Assembly: GCA_023437885.1 (NCBI GenBank)
Contig: JAEZFH010000145.1
Location: 1 to 19,843, forward strand
DNA from: Bacillota bacterium
Lineage (GTDB): Bacteria > Bacillota > Clostridia > Lachnospirales > Lachnospiraceae
Direction of reading: 5' to 3'
Length of the DNA stretch: 19,843 nt
In this document: in pieces, positions 14,119-19,843 of the stretch
Numbering within the stretch: the stretch's first letter is position 1
Layout: the number at the start of each line of letters is the position of its first letter
Position numbers and translations under genes: made by a program
The notes under the pieces: model-generated
What the model saw: the letters and a program-made list of their open reading frames with translations, nothing else
The model's database searches: none
Told to the model about the DNA's origin: nothing

Positions 14119-14970
14119 TTATCTCTCCTGTTCTATGAATTTACTGATTGATTCAATTAATTCATGTTTTGTTGCAAAGCGGATCTGCTTTCTTGTCATA
14201 TTGGTAATGCCAAGCTCCCGGGCCAGCCCCCGCAGGTGCTCCACCGTCATCTCCTTTAATTGCTCCGGTGTTGCCTGCTTGCGTCCTATCCCGTTATAAT
14301 TTTCTTCACCGCTGTTTTCTTTGCTCAGCTGAACTTCAGCTTTTGCCGGCTGTTTTTTTGACATCTTAGAATTCGGTTTCTGCTCCTGTGTCAAATCCGG
14401 TTCCGGCTGCAATCCTTGTTCTGGTTGCTGCTCCAATTCCAGCTGCAATTCCTGTTCAGGTTGCATTTCCGGCTCTTGCTGTATTTCAGGTTCTTGCTGC
14501 TGTTCCGGTTCTTTCTGCAATTCCTGTCTTTGTTGCAACTCCGGTTCTTCCCGCTGCTCTGACAATGGAGCATTCATAGCCTCACTATCACCGGTGTCCG
14601 GGCCAGCAGGCATTGACAGGGGTTCCTCTTCTTTTGAAAAAGCTGTTGTTTCCTGCCGGTCTGCTGCTTCGGGCGCTTCCCCGGATGGCGGTGTATTGGC
14701 GGTGCGAGCCGGGAGCAGCTTTTCAATTTTCTCCGATGGTCTGGGAATGACATGCACCGATATTACTTTTCCTACCCGCTCTGCTGCCGTTCTTGAAGCA
14801 TCCATTGCCGCTTTCACGGCTCCTACATCCCCGGTGATCAGTACGGTTACTAATCCGCCCTGCACCAGAGTCACATCAACCATTGTTACATTGGCTGCCT
14901 TGAGCGCACTGTCCAATGCTTCCACTGCTGCCAAATAGCCATAAACTTCAATCATTCCTAAAGCCTTCAT
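14119..14970 (-). CDS. BMC shell protein with Gln/Glu-rich linker and C-terminal Rho_N/SAP-like domain (EutK-like)
   Basis: The 283-residue product has three parts. Residues 1-90 are a complete BMC domain close to EutM (ALGMIEVYGYLAAVEALD, QGGLVTVLITGDVGAVKAAM, VISVHVIPRPSEKIEKLLP). Residues about 95-230 are low complexity, with a Gln/Glu/Pro-rich tract of repeated (E/Q)PE(x)QQ-type units. Residues 234-283 (TPEQLKEMTVEHLRGLAREL ... KHELIESISKFI) look like a Rho N-terminal or SAP-type helical domain, which in other proteins binds nucleic acid. E. coli EutK also joins a BMC domain to a C-terminal nucleic-acid-binding-type fold, so this occupies the EutK slot with a different tail. GGGGGGAT precedes the ATG. 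A 210-base gap lies upstream. Confidence 0.85.
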   Translation of the reverse strand: MKALGMIEVYGYLAAVEALDSALKAANVTMVDVTLVQGGLVTVLITGDVGAVKAAMDASRTAAERVGKVISVHVIPRPSEKIEKLLPARTANTPPSGEAPEAADRQETTAFSKEEEPLSMPAGPDTGDSEAMNAPLSEQREEPELQQRQELQKEPEQQQEPEIQQEPEMQPEQELQLELEQQPEQGLQPEPDLTQEQKPNSKMSKKQPAKAEVQLSKENSGEENYNGIGRKQATPEQLKEMTVEHLRGLARELGITNMTRKQIRFATKHELIESISKFIEQER

Positions 14971-15180
14971 TGCATCCCCCCATTCCTGAATAAATTATGG
15001 TATCTACCAGAGGCATCCATCCTTCAAAAGCATACTGCCCTAATCTTCCATGTCTTTGTATCCGCTCGCGCCAAAGATTGTGCAGGTATATTCGAATGAG
15101 TGCCATTCCGGGTTTCTTCCAATGTGAAATTGTCCTTCCGTTCACACCAGGATGCCGGCATTTTCAGTACCATTATTAAA
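14971..15180. other. Structured 210-base gap between eutL and the BMC-Rho_N gene
   Basis: Most junctions in this operon are under 50 bases, so this gap stands out. It holds three short inverted repeats: TGTGAA/TTCACA (15123-15128 and 15141-15146), TCTTTG/CAAAGA (15053-15058 and 15072-15077) and TGGTATCTACCA (14998-15009). Small open frames on both strands have no family resemblance that I recognise, though one on the minus strand from a GTG at 15145 overlaps the BMC-Rho_N start. No clear promoter was seen. Confidence 0.5.
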
Positions 15181-15831
15181 TTATATTCTCGGATTGTCTG
15201 CAACAAATTCTATGGCTGCCGCAAAAGCTTCACAGGCTGATTTGCAGGCTGACTGGCTGCCGGTAAGCAGCGCGCCGCCAAAGTTCGTCTCGGACGGAGG
15301 TGCATATAATATACACATCTTCACATCCGCTGCCTTGATTGCCGCATCCACCCCATACATTGCCTCAAGGGGAGGCGCAATGAGATAAGCCAGGGCTTCT
15401 CCCTCTTCGATTCCCGCTCCCTTGGAGAGGTAGGAGCCGGTACGGGAAATACAGTGGGCATAATATACGATGGTATCATCTTCATTGGCTGAAACAAAAT
15501 GCGCTTCGTTCTCAATGGTATTCACACAGGCCTCCAGCCCGCTCTTTACCTCTGCCGGATTCGGTCCGGCCAGGATGCCGATAATCTCGCCTGCCAGCTT
15601 GGTGTTGGCATTGGCAGCACCGCCGTAGAAGCTTTTGGCATAAACCACCTTAACATCGGCAGCCTTGGTAGCCTCATCCAGTGCAGTATAGGTAACATCG
15701 TCACAATCTGACGTAATTAATGCCAGGGATTTCTGATCGGGGGTAAGCTCCAATGCCTTTGCCAAATCCGCGCTTACATTGGGAATAATTTTTGTTGCAA
15801 GTACGCTTGCTTTTACCGGATCTCGTTTCAT
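15181..15831 (-). CDS. eutL: EutL, trimeric BMC shell protein
   Basis: The 216 residues match EutL: a start at MKRDPVKASVLATKIIPNVS, then LITSDCDDVTYTALDEATKAADVKVVYAKSFYGGA, an intermediate AYLIAPPLEAMYGVDAAIKAADVK and the terminal GGALLTGSQSACKSACEAF. The length is close to E. coli EutL (about 219). Two permuted BMC repeats (about 1-110 and 115-216) form pseudohexameric trimers, with pores thought to admit larger molecules such as cobalamin. TAGGAGG lies eight bases before the ATG. It starts 17 bases after eutC. Confidence 0.96.
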   Translation of the reverse strand: MKRDPVKASVLATKIIPNVSADLAKALELTPDQKSLALITSDCDDVTYTALDEATKAADVKVVYAKSFYGGAANANTKLAGEIIGILAGPNPAEVKSGLEACVNTIENEAHFVSANEDDTIVYYAHCISRTGSYLSKGAGIEEGEALAYLIAPPLEAMYGVDAAIKAADVKMCILYAPPSETNFGGALLTGSQSACKSACEAFAAAIEFVADNPRI

Positions 15832-15848
15832 GATTTCATCCTCCTATA

Positions 15849-16742
15849 TTAAAGTTTTAAATCGGTTCCGCTGGCCTTATTTTCCAGAATCGTTTTGATG
15901 ATTTCTGAAATGTGGGCTCCTGCTTCCGCCGGTATGGTTCCTTCTTTGTGTATATTGGATACAACAGTTCTTCTGGCCTCAGGCATACCCACCGTTGCCT
16001 TGTAGGCGATATAAGCCGACATGGATTGGGCTGTAATCAGTCCGGGCCGTTCCCCGATCAGAACGCAGGTTACGGTCGCTCCGGTAAGCTCGGAGATATG
16101 GTCCATCGCTCCCACTCGTCCATATTTACAGAAGAAAGGAGTTCCCACATCAATGCCGTAGCTCTTTAAGCCCTGCATAATTCCCGGCAGTACATCCCCG
16201 ACATTGGCTGCAACCGCTGCGGAGCTTAACCCGTCGGATACATAGATTTGTACCGTAGGATTTTTTCTGCATTTCTCCAACACGGTCTTAGCGCCTTCCT
16301 CGTTCAGCTTTTTGCCCAGATCAGGACGGGTCAGATAGACGTCCTTGGAGTCGCACATGGTCTGTACGGTGAAGAAGCCCATATCGTCGATGAAGCTCTG
16401 GTCCACATCAGAGAACACCGCATCCTGGGCAGCGGAATGGGCGGCCCTGAACTGAAGGCTAGGATCGGTCTTATAACGGGCCCCAGCCTTGCCAATGCCC
16501 AGCCGGCAGGGTGCATATTGCTTTAACTCATAATAGGCCTCCCGGTTCACTGGATTTTCAACCAGATATTGCTTCCGGATATCAACCTCCGTCACATCCG
16601 GCAGACATCCGTCTTCAATCACAGTTGCCGCATTAATTCTGGCCTGTGCTTCTTTTATCATCTCCGGTGCATTGCTGTCAGATAAATTCATTTCCTTTAA
16701 AACCTGCTCTATAATACCTCTTAAATCAATTTCATTTACCAT
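15849..16742 (-). CDS. eutC: EutC, ethanolamine ammonia-lyase small subunit
   Basis: The 297-residue small subunit pairs with EutB to form the adenosylcobalamin-dependent lyase that splits ethanolamine to acetaldehyde and ammonia. Diagnostic stretches are ARINAATVIEDG, APCRLGIGKAGARYKTDPSLQFRAAHSAAQDAV, YVSDGLSSAAV, VLIGERPGLITAQSMSAYIAY and VSNIHKEGTIPAEAGAHI. The first 20 residues (EIDLRGIIEQVLKEMNL) form an amphipathic helix like the EutC N-terminal sequence that directs proteins into the shell. GGAGG precedes the ATG by eight bases. It follows eutB by 16 bases. Confidence 0.97.
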   Translation of the reverse strand: MVNEIDLRGIIEQVLKEMNLSDSNAPEMIKEAQARINAATVIEDGCLPDVTEVDIRKQYLVENPVNREAYYELKQYAPCRLGIGKAGARYKTDPSLQFRAAHSAAQDAVFSDVDQSFIDDMGFFTVQTMCDSKDVYLTRPDLGKKLNEEGAKTVLEKCRKNPTVQIYVSDGLSSAAVAANVGDVLPGIMQGLKSYGIDVGTPFFCKYGRVGAMDHISELTGATVTCVLIGERPGLITAQSMSAYIAYKATVGMPEARRTVVSNIHKEGTIPAEAGAHISEIIKTILENKASGTDLKL

Positions 16743-16758
16743 CCCTTACACCTCCTCT

Positions 16759-18129
16759 CTATTTTTTCAAAAATACGGATGCATCTCCTGCAAGCGGTGT
16801 CAATTTGCCATTCTCGGAAAATCCCATCTTCTCCAGCCACAGGTCAAATTCCCGGATCGGACGAAGACCGAAGGTTTCACGCAGTGCTGCTGCTTCATGA
16901 TATCCGGTACACTGGTACATCAGCATACAGTCGTCTCCCTGGGGCACACCCATCACATAATTGCACCCGGCAGCTACCAATAAGGTTGCCAGATTCTCCA
17001 CATCGTTTTGGTCTGCTTTCATATGGTTGGTATAGCAGGCATCGCATCCCATGGGTATTCCGGTGAGTTTTCCCATAAAATGATCCTCAAGACCAGCGCG
17101 GATAATCTGCTTTGAATCGTACAGATACTCGGGACCGATGAAACCAACTACCGTATTCACCAGGAAGGGCTGGTACCGTTTGGCAAGCCCGTAGCAGCGT
17201 GCCTCCATGGTAACCTGATCCCAGCCGTTATGAGATTCCGAGGACAGCTCTGAGCCCTGTCCGGTCTCAAAATACATTACATTGGGTCCGGTGCTGGTAC
17301 CCCTCTTAAGCATCAGGTCCCTTCCTTCCTGAAGCATCCGGGTGGTAATTCCGAAGGCTTCATTCCCCTTCTGGGAGCCGGCGATGGATTGGAACATCAA
17401 ATCCACCGGAGCATTGAATTTATCAATCGCTTCCATCTGGGTCGTAACATGTGCCAATACGCTGATTTGGGTCGGGATTTCCCATTTATTTTTAAATTCA
17501 TCAAAATTCTTCAGGATACGGGATACATTTTCCACGGTATCATCCACCGGATTTAGTCCCAATACCGCATCTCCGCAGCCAAGGCTGAAGCCTTCCATAG
17601 TGGAAGCCATTACGCCCTTGATATCATCCGTTGTATGATTGGGCTGCAGTCTGGAGGAAAAGGTACCTGGAAGACCGATGGTGGTATTGCAATGTGCTAT
17701 TACACGGATCTTCTTCGCAGCGTAGATCAGATCCAGGTTGCTCATCAGCTTGCACACCGCTGCTACAATTTCACTGGTGATGCCGCGGGATGCACGGCTT
17801 ATCATGGCTCCATCCGTACGGATATCCAGAATCCATTCCCGGAACTGGGCAACCGTCATATTCTTGAATTCATTATAGATGGTGTCATTTACATCATCCT
17901 GAATAATCCTGGTTACTTCATCCTCTTCATAAGGAACTGCCGGATTATTCCTTAACTCCTCCAGCGTGATATGAGAAAGAACTACCTTGGCGGCAACTCT
18001 CTCTTCTGCTGATTCTGCTGCGATCCCCGCCAGCTTATCGCCGGATTTTTCTTCGTTTGCTTTAGCCATAACTTCACGGAGTGATTTAAACTCATAGGTA
18101 TGGCCAAATAATTTGGTTTTGAGTATCAA
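16759..18129 (-). CDS. eutB: EutB, ethanolamine ammonia-lyase large subunit
   Basis: The 456-residue catalytic TIM-barrel subunit holds the residues known from E. coli EutB: Arg160 in SSRLQPNH, Asn193 in GLNPVDD, Glu288 in YFETGQGSE (E. coli Glu287) and Asp363 in GCDACYTNH (E. coli Asp362). The near-identical numbering shows a full-length protein. The start is a TTG at 18129, seven bases after GGAGGG; no ATG fits the family start. A rare start in the key enzyme gene may lower its translation. It starts 18 bases after the eutA stop. Confidence 0.97.
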   Translation of the reverse strand: MILKTKLFGHTYEFKSLREVMAKANEEKSGDKLAGIAAESAEERVAAKVVLSHITLEELRNNPAVPYEEDEVTRIIQDDVNDTIYNEFKNMTVAQFREWILDIRTDGAMISRASRGITSEIVAAVCKLMSNLDLIYAAKKIRVIAHCNTTIGLPGTFSSRLQPNHTTDDIKGVMASTMEGFSLGCGDAVLGLNPVDDTVENVSRILKNFDEFKNKWEIPTQISVLAHVTTQMEAIDKFNAPVDLMFQSIAGSQKGNEAFGITTRMLQEGRDLMLKRGTSTGPNVMYFETGQGSELSSESHNGWDQVTMEARCYGLAKRYQPFLVNTVVGFIGPEYLYDSKQIIRAGLEDHFMGKLTGIPMGCDACYTNHMKADQNDVENLATLLVAAGCNYVMGVPQGDDCMLMYQCTGYHEAAALRETFGLRPIREFDLWLEKMGFSENGKLTPLAGDASVFLKK

Positions 18130-18147
18130 TTGTTTTCCCTCCTTGTT

Positions 18148-19575
18148 TTAAGAGTTAAAAATAAGTGTCTTGGTAATTACGGGTACCACCCTGCCATTCG
18201 CCATCGGTTCCCCGATGTCTATGTAGTCACCTTCCCGAGCATGTATTCCGTCAATACATATCACATCCTTTCTTCTATCTAATAGTACATTTAAAGCATT
18301 ACCAAGAACCTTACCTATATCATTTTCGATGACTAGCACCAAAGGGTACTCACTTGCGATAAGCTCTCCCGCTCCCCTTGCAATGGCCTGCGCAAGGCTT
18401 TGGACATCCGCAAAGCTGGTATGGTATCTGCCGGTCATGGAAATCGCCACCGGCTCCAGCTTACCCTCGGAATAAAAAAGCGGTATCAGAGCGGCTATGG
18501 AATCACTGATTGCTTCCGTCCCCTTCTCCTCTTCCTCGGGGATACGAAGGACCGGAATATTCTTAATGGGCAGCTGCTCCTTTACATACGCGATCGTGCT
18601 TCCGCTGACATTAGTGGTATGAATTCCGGCTCCGATTACGGTAGCACGTATGGTCTCAGTTACGGGACAGAGCTTGATCTTACCAAAGTCCTTGTGTTCT
18701 TTGATTGCCTTTCCCAGTAATACACCGATGTCTCCATAACGGAAGACATCCTCCTCTGCCGAATAGATGCAATCCGCAACCCCTCCGGAGAAGGTAACGG
18801 CGCAGACCGGAAAATTCTCCGGCAAAGGGGCCCCGGCGTTGGTGTATATCTCCTTATGACTGACGCCTCTGGGCTGAAGGTTGACGGCCTGAGCCAACTG
18901 GTCCGCCAACAGCCGGCATATCTCGGTAAGCTTCGCCGGATCGGCCGGGTCCCCTGCTTCGAGGCGGATGCCATTGTCCCTCGCCAGTTTATGTATCTTG
19001 TCATAGATATAGGTTATCCTTCGGTTATCGATCCGGATCAGGCGCCCGCCGATATCCAGACAGGAGACGCCTTTTAGCTTTCCTTTCTGAAATACGGCTA
19101 TATTGCTGGTTCCTCCGCCGATATCCAGATTTGCGACCATCCCTTCCTCCCGCTCTGATATCAAATCCGTTCCGGCCCCTTTTGCCGCCAGCACCGATTC
19201 CAGATCCGGTCCGGCAGTCGCAACCACAAAATCTCCCGCCATATCACTCAGTATTTTGAGCACCAGATTTGCATTCTTTTTTCTTGCTGTATCACCGGTT
19301 ATAATGACCGCACCGGTCTTAAGCATCTCAGGCGTTATATCCGCTTTACGGTATTCCTGGGTAATGATCTGCTTTACCGCCTCCACATCAATCTCCGTCT
19401 GGGAGATCAGCGGTGTGAAATATATTCCGCTGCGGTAAATGACCTCTTTCTCGACGATACTGATCCGGGGTACCGTGTAGCTGCTGGCCAGATTCTCAAT
19501 AACCAACCTGCAAAAAATCAATTGGGTAGTCGAGGTTCCGATATCAATGCCTACGCTTAATATTACTTCCTTCAT
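18148..19575 (-). CDS. eutA: EutA, ethanolamine ammonia-lyase reactivase
   Basis: This 475-residue actin/Hsp70-fold ATPase exchanges damaged cobalamin from EutBC for fresh cofactor. Signatures are SVGIDIGTSTTQLIF at the N-terminus, then VVATAGPDLESVLAAKGAGTD, ANLDIGGGTSNIAVF and DIGGRLIRID, and the GAGIHTTNVSGSTI and CPVTETIRATV segments typical of EutA. The length equals that of known EutA proteins. AAAGGAG precedes the ATG by seven bases. It is the first gene of the visible operon and is preceded by a 268-base structured leader, matching its first-gene position with leader control in E. faecalis. Confidence 0.96.
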   Translation of the reverse strand: MKEVILSVGIDIGTSTTQLIFCRLVIENLASSYTVPRISIVEKEVIYRSGIYFTPLISQTEIDVEAVKQIITQEYRKADITPEMLKTGAVIITGDTARKKNANLVLKILSDMAGDFVVATAGPDLESVLAAKGAGTDLISEREEGMVANLDIGGGTSNIAVFQKGKLKGVSCLDIGGRLIRIDNRRITYIYDKIHKLARDNGIRLEAGDPADPAKLTEICRLLADQLAQAVNLQPRGVSHKEIYTNAGAPLPENFPVCAVTFSGGVADCIYSAEEDVFRYGDIGVLLGKAIKEHKDFGKIKLCPVTETIRATVIGAGIHTTNVSGSTIAYVKEQLPIKNIPVLRIPEEEEKGTEAISDSIAALIPLFYSEGKLEPVAISMTGRYHTSFADVQSLAQAIARGAGELIASEYPLVLVIENDIGKVLGNALNVLLDRRKDVICIDGIHAREGDYIDIGEPMANGRVVPVITKTLIFNS

Positions 19576-19729
19576 GTGAATACTCCTTTATCACAGACAA
19601 ATTCATTGCGCCTGCGAAGTCATTCCTACTGTAAGGCCATTCCGTTAAATTTCAGTCTCACAGGAATTTCATAAGAGAGGGTAAAGAATATACTTAATGC
19701 GACGTGTACCATATGCAAATATCAATTTA

Positions 19730-19791
19730 CATCCCACGCTGAGTACATCCTGCCCGTGAATCATGCATAAGCATGCTGATCTCATGGGACG
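19730..19791 (-). other. Leader stem-loop with enclosing helix
   Basis: CATCCCA (19730-19736) and TGGGACG (19785-19791) can form a 7-bp helix with one G-U pair. Inside it 19757-19784 fold into a bulged hairpin: TGAAT with ATCTCA (one bulged base), then CATGC with GCATG around a 4-base loop. It lies about 160-215 bases before eutA. Confidence 0.4.
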
Positions 19792-19807
19792 CAATTTCCG
19801 GTGAAAT

Positions 19808-19834
19808 AAAAAACCGGAGCGCAGTATTCCCCAG
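19808..19834 (-). terminator. Candidate intrinsic terminator in the eutA leader
   Basis: On the minus strand CTGGGG (19829-19834) pairs with CTCCGG (19814-19819) across a 9-base loop, including two G-U pairs, and is followed at once by six T. It overlaps one arm of the stronger perfect hairpin at 19821-19843. It may end an upstream eut gene or act as a regulated attenuator. Confidence 0.4.
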
Positions 19835-19843
19835 GAATACTGC

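Larger units (their letters stand above)
19576..19843 (-). promoter_or_regulatory. eutA leader with alternative hairpins (candidate attenuator)
   Basis: This non-coding stretch contains several hairpins. Hairpin A is a perfect 10-bp stem (19821-19830 with 19834-19843). Hairpin B pairs 19829-19834 with 19814-19819 and runs straight into T6 (19808-19813, minus sense). Hairpin C pairs TCCGGT at 19797-19802 with ACCGGA at 19813-19818. A and B cannot coexist, nor B and C. In Firmicutes EutV is known to bind nascent leaders and prevent termination. The A/G hexaloop pair expected of EutV sites was not found. Confidence 0.5.

Noticed and set aside
14391..14579. Small repetitive frames on both strands in the BMC-Rho_N gene
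   Set aside because: They are out-of-frame readings of the Gln/Glu-rich linker, which is low complexity in every frame.
19576..19843. Cobalamin riboswitch in the eutA leader
   Set aside because: No GCCACTG-type box or other riboswitch landmarks were seen; the region is also too short to judge what lies further upstream.
1..19843. CRISPR array, tRNA, rRNA, insertion sequence or phage genes
   Set aside because: No regularly spaced repeats with unique spacers, no transposase-like frames and no RNA-gene signatures were seen anywhere.

Overview
The window carries a bacterial ethanolamine-utilization (eut) microcompartment locus on the minus strand, from a low-to-mid GC Firmicute. Strong AGGAGG ribosome-binding sites, TTG starts, a 7TMR-DISM sensor kinase and a gene order of the Clostridioides/Listeria/Enterococcus eut type suggest a Clostridia member, probably Lachnospiraceae-like. 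The family-level placement is inference. Every recognised gene is on the minus strand, so the window reads right to left.

Right edge (19576-19843): a non-coding leader upstream of eutA. It holds overlapping, mutually exclusive hairpins, one of them ending in a T6 run, and resembles an attenuator. Then 19575-4452 is a near-continuous eut operon: eutA (reactivase), eutB and eutC (ethanolamine ammonia-lyase), eutL (trimeric shell), an EutM/EutK-like shell protein with a long Gln/Glu linker and a C-terminal Rho_N/SAP-like domain, eutE (acetaldehyde dehydrogenase), eutM (hexameric shell), eutT (cobalamin adenosyltransferase), a PduL-type phosphotransacylase (eutD role), eutJ (Hsp70-like), a TIGR02536-type Eut protein, eutN (vertex), a PduS-like flavin/Fe-S cobalamin reductase, a PduT-like tandem BMC protein with its Fe-S cysteine, eutH (permease), a short cupin-only eutQ, and a DUF2284 metal-binding protein. 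A hairpin at 4388-4415 probably ends the operon.

Together these genes import ethanolamine (EutH) and cleave it to acetaldehyde and ammonia with adenosylcobalamin (EutBC). EutA reactivates the lyase, and EutT with the PduS-like protein regenerates the cofactor. Acetaldehyde is oxidised to acetyl-CoA (EutE) and converted to acetyl-phosphate (PduL-type) inside a shell of EutL, EutM, EutN, the EutK-like and the PduT-like proteins. eutG, eutS, eutP, eutV and eutW are not in the window; they may lie beyond the right edge.

Left of the operon (4166-3412) is an XRE-regulator/peptide-deformylase pair whose promoter overlaps a perfect 24-bp inverted repeat. Next is a CPBP-family membrane protease (3200-2409) with its own inverted repeat over a TATAAT box. 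Last is the 5' part of a 7TMR-DISM (probably hybrid) histidine kinase running off the left edge, preceded by 12-bp tandem repeats.

The most interesting signals are the BMC-Rho_N fusion, the PduS/PduT-like electron conduit inside a eut operon, the redistribution of an EutQ/EutT-type N-terminal module, the structured non-coding gaps (eutA leader, eutL-eutK gap, 21-bp repeats before eutJ, UUCG hairpin between eutM and eutT), and the DUF2284 gene at the operon end.
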